Shown here piece by piece: positions 35,292 through 47,400 of a stretch of 64,000 nucleotides of DNA (position 1 is the first letter of the stretch; each line of letters opens with the position of its first letter). This DNA comes from Siphonodentalium dalli. Its lineage: Eukaryota; Mollusca; Scaphopoda; Gadilida; Siphonodentaliidae. A program made the position numbers and the translations under genes. The notes below the pieces were generated by a model, which did no database searches, was not told the DNA's origin, and worked only from the letters and a program-made list of their open reading frames with translations. The stretch is taken from assembly GCA_032622095.1 (NCBI GenBank), contig CP136066.1, positions 207,286,978 to 207,350,977 on the forward strand. The letters run 5' to 3'.

Positions 35292-35315
35292 CCCCCCCCC
35301 CCCCCCCCCCCCCCC
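35292..35315 (+). repeat. 24-base homopolymer of C
   Basis: Uninterrupted run of C. Length may be an assembly or sequencing estimate. The proline-rich frame across it (35121-35429) is not supported as a gene. Confidence 0.85.
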
Positions 35316-36099
35316 ACCTTTCGGGGTTTGTTTTTGATGGCGGCGGTTATTGCGCCTCAAAAATTGTTAATTGTTTTTATTATTATTCATGTATCGGCTT
35401 CCTGTAATTATGTTTTGCTAAACAGGTAGCTAAAACCGCATTCCATTGTTTGTCTTTATTTTAACCCTGTGGGATAAATATTTGAATATACTCCAACTAC
35501 ATGTAGATATCTTCAAATGTAAGAAAATATCTAAACATTTGGAGATATAATCAAATAATTGGAGATAACTTCAAACAATTTGAAGATATTTCTAAATATT
35601 TGGATATATCTCTAAATGATTATATCACTTGCCAACAAATTTTATGTAGTTTCCGTGGTATAATTTATATAAAATAATGAATATGAATCAAATCAAAGAC
35701 ACCTGTCCAGAAAGCTCGCAAATTAATATTGAAATAAATTACCGGTACGGTAAATTTTTCTGGTGTAATACATACAGGCTTTCAGGAGTTTTACAGGCTA
35801 TTTTTAGAACAGAAACATCAGGCGAACTTTTATAATTAAGTACTGACAAATAATTTACTCAATCATTTTATGCTTTATTCACAAAATAAGCTATTTTGGT
35901 CTTCCCATCGGGATTTATTAAAATGATGTTGTTGCTTTAATTGTTGTCCAGAATAGATACACTTTCTTTAAAGATCTTCCAATATTTAGATATTGTCCAA
36001 TATATTTCAGTACAACTAGTTCCTGCGATGCAACATTTGTTACGACATAGGTAGGATGGAAAGATGGACAGGGGTTTTCACTACACCAAAGATGTTGGT

Positions 36100-36410
36100 T
36101 GGTGGATTATTTGGGTTTATCATTGTTTCAGCCACTAGGCCATATCACGAGATTGTCAGTTTTATGGGTGGAGGAAAGACCACGCACAACGTAAATTTCA
36201 CTGGAAAATCACTCCAATGCATGTAGAAACCAACGATCCCTGGAAAGCAACTGACAAACTTGCCCACATACACAAATCTGATTACCCTCCTTTAGCGTGG
36301 ATCACGAATCTGCGCTTGTCGTGGTTCGAACCAGCTCTGTCAGTTCTGGAGGGCCTATGATGGCGTAACGCACTAAGCACTCTACCGACTGGAACACCGC
36401 CCCCCCCTAA
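36100..36410 (-). mobile_element. tRNA-derived SINE
   Basis: On the minus strand, starting about 36405: GTGTTCCAGTCGGTAGAGTG fits a pol III A box and CTGGTTCGAACCACGAC a B box, ~65 bp apart. The body runs left to about 36100 without an obvious tail. A functional tRNA is unlikely because the acceptor stem does not pair. Confidence 0.6.
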
Positions 36411-36552
36411 AAGATGTTGGAGATATAATAAAAGATTACTGTATTACAATATATTGTACAATTTATTGTAAATGATCATAATTGACATACATTGTATATA
36501 TTCTAGTATCACTAACACAATTCTTTGATGACAATATTATCAGTGTTTTGAC

Positions 36553-36980
36553 CAAGCCTGAGTTTAGTGTGCCTGTCATTTGCAGAATGAGGTCCCCAGA
36601 GGGTGAATTTAGTGATGCTAGCCCACTAAATTCTCCCTCTGCGGACCTCATTCTGCTTAGGCCTCATCTTCTGGGAAGTATATATAGTCTCAAATTAACA
36701 TTGTTTTTAGTTACTTTTTCCCTTCTGGGAAGTTTCTGTATCACCTAATTTGCAGAAGATAAAATGCATAAAATGAGGTTCCCAATGCGTGTACATAAAA
36801 TATTCACCATATGGGAACTTAAATAAGAGTCTATGTCTCCCACAGCCGATGAGGCCATGCAGAATGAGGTCCCCAGAGGGTGAAATTGTTTATGCTAGCC
36901 CGATATGCAGGTTAGCATCATTAAATTCACCCTCTGGGGACCTCATTCTGCAAATGACAAACACACTAAACTCAGACTTG
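36553..36980. mobile_element. CAAG-type MITE, complete long form (428 bp) with 8-bp target duplication
   Basis: Ends CAAGCCTGAGTTTAGTGTG and CACACTAAACTCAGACTTG; direct repeat GTTTTGAC at 36545-36552 and 36981-36988. Two stems (36583-36655, shortened; 36860-36952) around a ~200-bp unique interior. Confidence 0.9.
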
Positions 36981-37063
36981 GTTTTGACAAGATGTCATCT
37001 GAAATGAGTTCCAATGTTCTTGAATAGGACCTTATTTTATTATGAGCCTGTTCCTAGAATTAA

Positions 37064-37291
37064 CCCTTTGGAGAGTATTTGTAATGTCATATACATGACG
37101 TCATGAGTAAATTTAACGTCAACGTCATAGCAATAATTATTAACAAGTTCGGGTCAAAAGAGTCCAATAATTCGTTTCAGATGATTTATTGAAGTTATGT
37201 CTACATAAAATGACATTTCCTGAAACGACATATATGTCGTTCCACTTGCGAACCATACGGTGACATATATGTCGTTCTACTCGCCAAAGGG
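37064..37291. mobile_element. TTAA MITE, CCCTTTGG ends (228 bp)
   Basis: TTAA at 37060-37063 and 37292-37295; ends CCCTTTGGAGAGTA and CTACTCGCCAAAGGG. Contains two copies of GACATATATGTCGTTC, itself palindromic. Confidence 0.85.
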
Positions 37292-37299
37292 TTAAAGTG

Positions 37300-39250
37300 T
37301 TCTTGCTGTTCCATATATACAAATCAGTATGGAAAATGCGTTCCATACACATTTCATTGACATCACACAACGTAAATGACATACCCCTCAATCATGAAAC
37401 GAGAACGATAAATTAAAAGCATCATCACACATGACAAAAAAAGCCCTGAATGTGCCTCAATAAACCTTTCAAGTCTGATATTTTTACTTCATGTATCCTA
37501 GGATGGGTGATGTGTAATACACACAGCATGACTTATGTTAATGGGCTTGTCAATATGACACATGCGCCATAGCAGGATGATAGAACGTTGCTCTGTGTAT
37601 ACCTGGCATCATGCTGATGCTCATTAATAGCCAGGTTTAGATGCAGCTGTGTTGCACTACATACTTCAAACATCTATTATATTATATATATGTTACAGGG
37701 AAATTGACCAATAATAGCTGAAGTACAATATTATTTATAATCTCTGCACTGTGAATTGTTGCTTATGTGTAGCACAAGCATAATTATTCAATATCAGTTC
37801 TTCGATTTTGAAGCATGCTAGTACGCCAAAGGTGCAGAGGTGTGTGCGTCGCGATATTTTGATTTACTTAAAAGTAGCGTTCAGACGAATCCACCATGTC
37901 CGATGCATTGGTCTACAAGTTGTGTTGACACATTCCGTTGTCTCGTTAAACTGTTCACAGTTTGCAGTTCAAATTGTGAAGCTTCCGATTAGCAATTGCA
38001 CCCGTTAAGTTCGATATTGGAATAAATGCGATATTGCAAATCAATCTATCTGTAATAAATTAATTGCACGATAATGTCAAATCCCAACAACTAACACTTT
38101 ATTGACAAAAATACAAGTCAATTTTTATTCGCTTTGAATACAGCCGCCATCTGTTATTGATTGAAAGCAAGAAATGTTATGATGCCAGCCATATAAGGTA
38201 TGCGTTACATCTTACGTTGCATTGAAAAAAGAATCGTTAAAGGATAAAATGTAATGGACATAGAGATGATACATAACACTCGGTACTTTTTTTTTGGCGA
38301 TCAATGCTCTGTTTTGGTATTTCTATTGATAACTAGCTGGGCTTCATTCTAATTTTCAATGCCTGCATCTTCTTGTGGAAAAAATTAGTTAGAATAAAAT
38401 TGATTATTAAAATATCACATAGTGACACAAATGACATCAATGAAGCCGACTCGTGCTTTGATGTATATACACGGCTCACAAATTACAAATGTGCACTTTC
38501 TGAATCTGACCCGATGCATGTGGTAACTGTTTTGTATAACATAAACAAACGTTTTATGTTGTTTTAATTAGTTCCAGTTGATAAGATAAAACAATGTTCC
38601 TTTTGTGAATTACATGTATGTACCTATACGTGGGGTTATTTCCCGGAGGTGCACCGAAGAAAAATAGTGGGCTTGGGACAGACGCACAATTTATTGTGCA
38701 CCTTGTGTTTTAAAAAATTGAAGGACTGGAATATAGCATGTGAATAGTTGTGGTGAAGTCATCTAAACCTGGCTATCAAATGGACATGGCTCATCTGAAC
38801 CTCAAAATTATGGGTACATAAGTTTGATACTAGTAGCTACAGATAATCAAAACAGATATATGTTCATATACAAGTATAAACAAAACACAGGGAGGGGTGG
38901 GGGTAGGGAATAATGGTGATGATGATTATCACAGCTTGTTGTGGTACAGATGCAATAGCAAAGTTTACTAAAGGCCAAATAAATAAAAAATTCTGTGTTC
39001 TCAGGCACCTCTCACGTCACTCAGGCACCTCCCGCGTCACTCAGGCTATAATCGCAACACTTAAATTTGATTTTAAAAAGCCTCGTCTAACATTTTTCTC
39101 TCAATATTTTCTTATAGAAATATTAGATTTTAACAACGAATCTGAATTTTTATTTATTTCTAGAGTATGTTTTCCAGATTTTGAGAAAAAAAATAAAAAG
39201 CCTCCCACCCTCATCTCAAAAGAGATGTAAACATTTTATTTTAAAGGACC
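37300..39250. other. Intergenic, no gene recognised
   Basis: Low-complexity AT-rich DNA. The GTTCTCAGGCACCTCTC block at 38998 recurs at 46598. Open frames at 37808-39230 have no conserved domain. Confidence 0.45.
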
Positions 39251-39255
39251 AACTA

Positions 39256-39456
39256 CAGTAATGCCCTAAGTAATCGACTCCTTAACCACAGCAGAATTAT
39301 GGGTAACTTTTCAGGATTTAGTCGGAAATATGGCTTGTTGCCATTCATCGGAAAGCTCTCCCCGAGAGCTTTCTGATGAATGGCAACAAGCCATATTTCC
39401 GACTAAATCCTGAAAAGTTACCCATAATTCTGCTGTGGTTAAGGAGTCGATTACTG
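39256..39456. mobile_element. TA-flanked near-perfect palindrome MITE
   Basis: CAGTAATGCCCTAAG start after TA, end ATTACTG before TA; arms as in 11261-11472 with one mismatch near the centre; ~11 bp lost from the right arm. Confidence 0.9.
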
Positions 39457-39526
39457 TATAATATTTCGTTGATTCTTCTGAGATTCTATTGTAAACAAGG
39501 ACCAAACATGCCTCAAAATATGGTGC

Positions 39527-39868
39527 CGAACATTTGCAGAATGAGGTCCTCAGAGGGTGAATTTAGCACATCAGGCTAGAATCAGTAAATTTACCCTCTA
39601 GGGACCTCATTCTGCAAAGGTCCCGCATTGCTTCTCTAGAAAGTATCTTTATTATCAAATTAACAAGTTTTTTTAGATTCTTTAGACACTTCTTTAAAAT
39701 TTCCAGGTGCCCGATGGGTGCGCATCACCATTTGTTGATGAGTAGATGAGGCCATGCAGAATGAGGTCCCAAGAGGATAAATATGGAGATGCTAACCCAT
39801 TGTGTGGGGTAGCGTCACTAAATTCACCCTCTGGGTCCTCATTCTGCAAATGTCCAAATTACAGTCTT
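39527..39868. mobile_element. CAAG-type MITE, degraded long form
   Basis: Two stems (39536-39617, 39756-39847) with substitutions; ends GAACATTTGCAG and CAAATGTCC remain, outer termini eroded. Confidence 0.7.
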
Positions 39869-39869
39869 G

Positions 39870-40631
39870 TAGGAAATTAGACTAGAAGAATAGATGGGGT
39901 TTGTAAAGCAAACTGTTGCATCTGTCCACTTGTATGTAAATGAAAGGAGAGAGTGATATACAAATGAAAGTACAATCAACAACATGTAAGATAGATATAT
40001 AAGACGGCAGGAACCTCATAAAGCTCCATCTCGGCTCGGTGAAAACGCTTCCATCAAATAGACATAGTTTCTTAATTCTGTAATAACATTTATCTACCAT
40101 TTCCCATGAAATTCCCTGATACAATTGGCGATAAAAACGTCTATCGTTACTGCAGTTGTGATACAAGGCGCTGTGACGTCGTTGACTGTTCGAAATCATG
40201 AATGAATTGATGTCACATCAATCACGTGAAAAATCAAAACGACATTCCAACGTATATTCTTGCGTACTATAAACAAATAGTTCCAAGGTGTTAACATTAT
40301 TTGATTGCCTACCATCATGGGTATTATGGTATAACATATCACAAAGTAACTAATATGTATTTGTTCAGTATTTATTATAAATTATATAAAACATGCAGGT
40401 GTAAGAGATTGTGTCCATGAATACATTTTCTGTTAGGCATATTCGCGTGAACTTGCAGGTTGTGAGAATTTAGCAAAGCGAGCTAATCGCGTGACACAGA
40501 TACCTTTGCAGGTTGGGAGAATTTACTGAAGAAAGCTAATCGTCGGACACAAATTCAACAGTTTTGGCATTTAAGAAACTCCTAAAATATTATTTGTGCG
40601 GTGGATTCTGTCACACCATTGGTATATAAAT
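39870..40631. other. Intergenic, no gene recognised
   Basis: No element borders or conserved frames. GGTTGTGAGAATTTAGCAAA and GGTTGGGAGAATTTACTGAA (40455-40530) form a short diverged tandem pair. Confidence 0.45.
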
Positions 40632-40797
40632 GTGTTATATACACAATGTGTTTGTAACGATTCATGTATCGCGACTCGGCTAGTTTTCATGGCCATATAA
40701 TGACTTGGCGACCAAGGTCGCATCGTCGCTATATGGCCATGAAAACTAGCCTCGTCGCGTTACATGAATCGATACAAACACATTATGTATATAACAC
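40632..40797. mobile_element. ~165-bp palindromic element
   Basis: Arms GTGTTATATACACAATGTGT and ACACATTATGTATATAACAC enclose TAGTTTTCATGGCCATATA and its complement; mismatched around 40665-40675 and 40752. The CAGGG element at 40798 inserted exactly at its right end, using ATAACAC as target. Confidence 0.75.
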
Positions 40798-41303
40798 CAG
40801 GGATTCCGCTATACCGGCAGGGGGTCCTTTTGACAGCCCCATTCCCCTAGCCAAGTTTTCCCCTAGACACCAACCTCATTCATGTCAAAGTATTAAGTTC
40901 TGACTGTATTCCCCAAGATGTGTATAATTATTAAAGTGCGAAATGCCATATGTATGTCCTTTATCTCATACTATCAACCCAGATCAACAGCTGGGAATAC
41001 GAATATATTAACTGATGGAGTGATGGTCATGGAAAGCATCATATATGAGCGCGGAACTTTCCTCGATAAGACGGTGATGAAACGCACCGGCTACGTGATC
41101 GTGATATTAACCGACCACCAGTTAACGAGCGTTTCAAATTCCGCTTTCGAAATCAGATTATATCGCCATTAAGTCGGCACAACCTATTTATTCTGGGCGT
41201 GCTGGACAATGCATTTCTGGTGTTGCACTTTTCTAAATTCCGAGGCAGGTGTTCTGTTTTCCCCTATCTACAAACCGGCCCCATTCCCCTAGCGGAAACC
41301 CTG
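40798..41303. mobile_element. CAGGG element (506 bp) with 7-bp target duplication
   Basis: Ends CAGGGATTCCGCTATACCGG and CCTAGCGGAAACCCTG; direct repeat ATAACAC at 40791-40797 and 41304-41310. Inverted relative to 28860-29486. Confidence 0.9.
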
Positions 41304-41379
41304 ATAACACATATGTATCCTCAGATTCCTTGGTAAATAGGAACAAATAGACATGATTATCTTCATCATCTGACAAGGC

Positions 41380-41455
41380 CATGCAGAACGAGGTTCCCAG
41401 AGGATGAATTTGGTGAAGCTAGCCCTCTGGGGACGTCATTCTGCGAATGCCCATT
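41380..41455. mobile_element. CAAG-type MITE stem fragment
   Basis: GCAGAACGAGGTTCCCAGAG to GGGACGTCATTCTGC with the loop shortened. Confidence 0.7.
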
Positions 41456-41660
41456 GCCCAGCACCCTAATTGCAGGCCTGATGTTGTTAGGATCAGATTC
41501 ATATGGCCTCTAATTCAGAAAATTGACAAGACTAAGTCATTTTGACCACCAACGTGAACTAGGGCTTGGAATGTTCAAAAGTTTTTCCACCTGTCTCCTC
41601 AACTGACATGATACCATCATAACAATGAACTAATAATTCCAATATTTGAATAATTTTTAA

Positions 41661-41909
41661 CCCTTCCATGACTGGAGCTTCCTGAATTTTTTTTCGAAAA
41701 CACTGTTCCAATGCATTCTCTTATATATACGAGTCTCCCATATGGAGCCTCGCATATATCAGAGAATACATTGGCCTAGAAATATTTAACTTGACCTTGT
41801 AAGCCATTTTCTTATTTATGTGAGGCTCCCTATGGGAGACTTTCATACATTGAGAATGTACTGGCATTGGATCTTTAATGCTGCACCAGCGCCTGTCGTC
41901 ATGAAAGGG
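41661..41909. mobile_element. TTAA MITE, CATGACGGGAGCT subfamily
   Basis: TTAA at 41657-41660; right TTAA at 41910-41913 is shared with the next element. Two hairpins of the TCTCCCATATGGAGCC type, second one eroded; ends CCCTTCCATGACTGGAGCTT and CGTCATGAAAGGG. Confidence 0.88.
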
Positions 41910-41913
41910 TTAA

Positions 41914-42430
41914 CCCTTTACCCAACAGAAGGGCCCTGTGCCAATGCATTCTCTTATATATGCGAGTTGACCATAGGTCGCCTCGCATATATAAGAGAAT
42001 GCATTGGCTTAACACATTAAAAATTATAAAATTGTTAAAGAATGTAAGAAAAAATGGTAAAAAGTTTTTTTAGGCCAATGCATACTCTTATACCGGGTAT
42101 ATGCGAGGCGACCTATGGTCGACTCGCATATATAAGAGAATGCATTGGCACAGGGCATAACTGTAACTATCACAATGTGGTCAATGAGCCGGTTCCAATG
42201 ATATCCATACTTGTATGGTTCTATTGAGACAGACCGAAGATATTTTAGGCTGTTGAAGCTTTATTTGGCCGGTTTAAATTTTTTTTACCATTTTTTCTTA
42301 CATTCTTTAACAATTTTATAATTTTAATGGGTTAAGCCAATGCATTCTCTTATATATGCGAGGCGACCTATGGTCGACTCGCATATATAAGAGAATGCAT
42401 TGGCACAGGGCCGTTCTGTTGGGTAAAGGG
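41914..42430. mobile_element. TTAA MITE, ACCCAACAG subfamily, three hairpins (517 bp)
   Basis: Starts CCCTTTACCCAACAGAAGGG directly after the shared TTAA and ends TTCTGTTGGGTAAAGGG before TTAA (42431-42434). Hairpins at 41938-42008, 42074-42149 and 42334-42409; the middle one carries a CCGGGTAT insertion in one arm. Confidence 0.88.
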
Positions 42431-42741
42431 TTAAATTAATATTTCTTCAGCTTCGGTGGTAAAAAATATTTGATTTGAGTCGAGGAATCCACCCATCAAA
42501 GCCCAGAGTTATCAGATTTGGATTTTTTTATTTTATCCAACTTGAATTTTTGTCAGTTCTTCTAGAACTATACATGCGCGTATGCCTTCACATTAGTTTG
42601 AGAGGTCACGCAAGGTCATGATTCGCAGCGGCTTTGCATGGCAATCAGTTGTAATGGAAAATTACTTTCGGAATACAAGACGATGAAAAGTTTAGCCAGC
42701 AACAAACATTAAGGTAACTTGTGATAGTTGGTGTGCGGATA

Positions 42742-42894
42742 CAGTAATGCCCCAATTAATCTACTCCTTAACCACAGGAGAATTGTGGGTAACTTTTCAG
42801 GATTTAGTCGGAAATATGGCTTGTTGTCATTCATCGGAAAGCACTCTGCTGTGGTTAAGGAGTCGATTAATTAGGACATTACTGTACATACTTA
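42742..42894. mobile_element. TA-flanked palindrome MITE, internal deletion (153 bp)
   Basis: CAGTAATGCCCCAATTAATC start after TA and CATTACTG end before TA. Most of the right arm is deleted, so it can no longer fold fully. Confidence 0.88.
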
Positions 42895-43455
42895 TTTGTG
42901 AAACAGTAATCATGTTTTATTCATGAAAATAGACATGTTATATAACACAATGCTGGTTACACGCGGAAATAGATGTTTGTTTAAATTTGTGATGACATGT
43001 GTCTATAGTTTGAACTAGGCATCACCATATATATCGAATTTGTGAACAACATTCCCTCACCATCCAAATTACCAAGAAAAAAAGTTATTACATGACTTTT
43101 TCAGCAAATATGATATCGAGATTGGTATTGTTGTGAGTAAATATTTATTGGTAATAAACTAATTTGGATAACTAAATCAGCTTTTGGTGAAATTCCGTTG
43201 TTGTTGTAACTGGATGATACGGGACCATCGAATAAGATTATGCATCTGTAAACTCACAAAAATACTGTCGGACATAATGTCAGGCTCAAATAGAAATAAC
43301 TAGACAATGAACTGCTTTGTGTGTCCAGCAATTAAATCCTGATAAGCTTGATTTAACAAAAATGATCATAACGATAAAAGGATCCAGAAGTTAGCAGACC
43401 AGGTCACTATCAAATGGTCTCATACCTATAAGTGGTGACAGGTCAAATATTTTAA
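42895..43455. other. Intergenic between CLPTM1 and the coiled-coil gene 3' end
   Basis: No element or gene recognised; might hold downstream 3' UTR of the coiled-coil gene. Confidence 0.4.
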
Positions 43456-43659
43456 CCCTTTCATGACGGGAGCTGTGCGGGTGCAGCATTAAAGATCCTG
43501 TGCCAGTGCATTCTCTTATATATGTGAGTCTCTCATAGGAAGCCTCGCATATATAAGAGAATGCACTGGCTTACAAGGTGAAGGTAAATATTGTTGGGCC
43601 AATTAATGTATTGGCACAGGGTTTTCGCAAAATTTCAGGAAGCTCAAATCATGGAAGGG
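43456..43659. mobile_element. TTAA MITE just downstream of the coiled-coil gene stop
   Basis: TTAA at 43452-43455 and 43660-43663; ends CCCTTTCATGACGGGAGCTG and ATCATGGAAGGG. The second hairpin is reduced to its edges. Its near edge is 97 bp beyond the stop codon, so it may be transcribed as 3' UTR. Confidence 0.88.
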
Positions 43660-43756
43660 TTAATACCTGTCAGTCTGTCACTACAGACAGGAAGCTGTCA
43701 TTGACAGGTGGACATTTTGGGGCCCTGAAGCGAATAAATTATTGAATTAAAATAAA

Positions 43757-44468
43757 TCAGAATCCATCGTCACTGTCAACCGTTTGAGCAGGAGGAGACG
43801 GAGAGCGCTGACTCTCCAAGTTGAATGATTCCAGATCACCGTCTAGCCTAATAAGCTCCCCTCGCTCGCTCAAATATGATTGGTTAAAACTGTCTCTGTG
43901 ATCACCGGCCCGTGACTGTCGCCCATTCATATCATCATCCGACTGAATTTCGTCAATATGTTGCTTCTTCAGGTGTTTCCGTCTAGATTTAGCCTCGTCC
44001 GATCGTTTAAGGCTATCATCTCGTCCATCACTGTCCTCATTATTTCCGTCAAATGCCGGGTCGTTGGACATTATTGGTGGAGACATGTCATTTATATGTT
44101 GGAACACGCCACTTGTGTCTTGCAGAACCTTCTCATAGAGATTGTCTCCCTTGGTTTTTCCAGATACATGCTCATAATTATCATCAAGAGAGTTCATCGT
44201 CGGATCGCCAATGTATGCCGCGGGCTGTATACTCGTGTCAATGGAATCATCTTGTTTTTGCAGATCGGACGTTTTGATCTGATGTACATCTGATATATCC
44301 CCGCTGTATGGGGCGTCGTTAAATTTTGATGATTTCAGAATCCTCCCATGATACTGTTCTTTATATCGAGGTTTGGATTGCTCTCTTTTACGCTGTGCTT
44401 TGGCGTTTATTGATGCGTTAAACATATCTGGTTTATCCAGCCCTGCCATCGTGATCAGCTGTCCCAAT
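43757..44468 (-). CDS. Coiled-coil gene, terminal exon F with stop codon
   Basis: 712 nt, acceptor TTATATTATTATAG, stop TGA at 43757-43759. Encodes 236 residues starting LGQLITMAGLDKPDMFNAS, with the basic patch KAQRKREQSKPRYKEQ, many D/E/S/N, a second basic patch RRKHLKKQH, and the C-terminus SPSPPAQTVDSDDGF. The open frame continues 13 codons into the intron, but the splice phase from exon E and the AG favour this border. No AATAAA is visible close behind the stop. A TTAA MITE lies about 100 bp downstream. Confidence 0.9.
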
Positions 44469-47400
44469 CTATAATAATATAATAAATCGTCAGGTAAGTT
44501 AACCAATGCTTTACTAAATGCGCAAGCCTTGAAATAGTTTGTCTGGCATTAGCAGAATGAGGATCCCTGAGGGTGAATTTAATTATGCTATCCCACACAA
44601 TGGGCGAGCATCACCAAATTAACCCTCTGGGGATCCAATTCTGCTTAGGTCTCATCTTCTGGGGAATTATCTATAGTCCCAAATTAACATTGTTTTTAGT
44701 TACTATTTCCCTTCTGTTCAGTTTCTAGATCCCCTAATTTGCAGAAGAAAAAATGCATAATTGCGCTGACTAATGGGTGAACATCAACAACTTCAATCTG
44801 ATCCTGGGTCTCCCATAGCAGTTGAGGCCTCAGCAGAATGAGGTTCCCAGAGGGTGAAGTTGGTGAAGCTGACAGACACACTACTTACAGTCTTTACTAA
44901 ATACTCATCGACGAGTAGTTCCCTTAGGAAATGTTCGGATAATAAGTTCAACAAATTAATGTTTGTTGAACTTTATATTATCTGAACATTTCCCACCAAT
45001 CAATAGAAATCTATCAGCACTTGTGTTATCTTTTCATCTGTCTGTCGTCAGCTTTTTTTCCTGAAAACCCCTCCAGGTGAATAATAGACCATTCCAATAT
45101 ATACTTTTATAACTGAGTGGGAGAATCCATTTAGTAAAGAAAGAGTTAAGGGGGAGACGCACATTTTGCATACATTCAGCCAAACTTGGCAAGAGATTTT
45201 CAACAAAGAATTTCTCTGCATCTATGTGGCGAAAAATCTTGAATTTCACATATCATCATCATTATCATATATAGAATCTGAGCAATTATTAAGAGATGAT
45301 AAAAAAATGGATTTTAATACATTTTGAGAGGATGAGAATATTTTTTCCCTTTAGGTACCAAGAACTTTTTGAATAATTAAAAATTTCAGACAACGCTACA
45401 ATCATCAAATAGCTTATTGTCTTGGCTCTATGAGAGGAGACTTCATTTGTATCATAATGTTGAGTTAGATTTTTAATTTCATTATATAGCATCATACCAA
45501 CTTATATTACAATGAAGAATAAAGCAGTCTCGAATATTCCAGCCCAATGAAAATAGATATGCTGTGCGGTCCAGTTAAACATAGAATATATGCATAGTGT
45601 TTCTGAATAACAAATTTAATCCACGAGTGGGATTGGCGATTTACACCACAAGCTTCAGCGAGTGGTGTGTGTAAATCGCCAATCCCACGAGTAGATTAAA
45701 TTTGTTATTCAGAAACAATATGCGTATATTTTGTTTATGCCACGATCTTTACAATGCGATGGATAAACACTTTTCCGTTCAAATTGTATGGAGAAAGTTT
45801 AATCCACTCTGCGAAGTTTATGCCATGATCTTTACAATGCGATGGATAAACACTTTTCCGTTCAAATTGTATTGAGAAAGTTTAATTCACTCTGCGAAGT
45901 TTAATCAACAGTAGGCACGTTTAATCAACAGGTGTTGATTAAATGTAAAATTTAAACAGATGGCTTTATTTATATAGTAAGATAGGCGATCGTGGTATAA
46001 ACAGGGAGTAATCAACAGACATGACATGAACATTCTCAAATAGAGAATTTTTTTTATGGGTAGTTGAAATAATCATTAAATTTCACAAATCAAAAATAAT
46101 TAAGTCTCCTCTCATGATCTTCAGATATGATATCATGGATATATGAACTGCACTTTTGAAAAAAATCTAATTTACAGAAGTTCTTGGTGCCGGAAAACAT
46201 TGGAATTTTAAATATTTTTCATGCCATAAAAGTGAAGTAAATGAGGTTATAATTTCCAACGGGTCAATGGTTCTTAAATATAATTGCTTGTACCAAATTT
46301 AATAAAGAAATTCCAGACATATTTTGAGAAAATCTATTTTAAATACCAGGAAATGTTTGGCAAAATGTGCATCTGACCTTTAACAGAATCCAATTTCAAG
46401 CAATTTTGTAATACATCCAAATTCCTTTTATTTTTTGGGAACTTTCACAGTTTTATAAATAATTAATCCTTTCATGACGGGAGTTGCGCTGGTGCAGCAT
46501 TAAAGGTCCTGTGCCAGTGCATTCTCTTATATATGCGAGTCTCCCATAGGGAATGAATAACACATAATTTTCCAAAACAAAATGAGAAAATACTGTGTTC
46601 TCAGGCACCTCTCTCTCGTCTATGAAAGGGGGCCTCAACAGTAATTTTTATTTTCAAATTTATCTAGAATTTTCAAGGAGTTTAAAGTTCAATATCTAAT
46701 TTATTCACATTTAGATAGGTAATGCAGAAGTAATGGCCTTGAGCAAGTTGTGTAAAGAAAAACTGAACTAAAATTATTCATTAACGATTGTATGTAATTT
46801 TCTTAACTGTATATAAAATTATACAAAAGAATTTAGAGATATTTCAGGATAAATTTAAGATTATTTAGAAAATTATAGGATTTTATATCATAAGAATATC
46901 CATACATCCATTTCATTAGGCTTAGGCCTTATCTTCTGGGAAGTATCTATAGTCTCAAATTAACATTGTTAGTCAAGGTGACCAAGGGTGAACTTCAACT
47001 GGTGAACTTCAATCTGATCCTAGGTCTCCCATAGCAGTCGAGGCCTAAGCAGAATGAGGTTCCCAGAGGGTGAAGTTAATGATGCTAGCCCACCTTGCAG
47101 GATAGCTTCCCTAAATTTCCCCTCATTCTGCAAATGACAGACACACTTGTTCATGACTTCACAATTCCACTCAGGAAATCAGAGCACAGATGAATGACCC
47201 GATTCCCTGACACCTGTCAATCACAGTGAGGTCATGGAAATTTCCATGCTGATGTCACAACACCAGGTGACACAGAGCACACATGTTTGACCTGATTCCA
47301 TAACACCTGTCAATCATAGGGAAGTCATGGAAAATCCCATGCTGATGTCATCACACCAGGTGGCGAGTCATATGGCATCTGTCAATCAACCAAAAAAATA

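Noticed and set aside
35121-35429. Proline-rich frame across poly-C
   Set aside because: Homopolymer translation; no splice or homology support.
36290-36405. Functional tRNA gene
   Set aside because: A and B boxes are visible, but no paired acceptor stem; a SINE head fits better.
43958-44293. 111-codon plus-strand frame
   Set aside because: Antisense shadow of terminal exon F.
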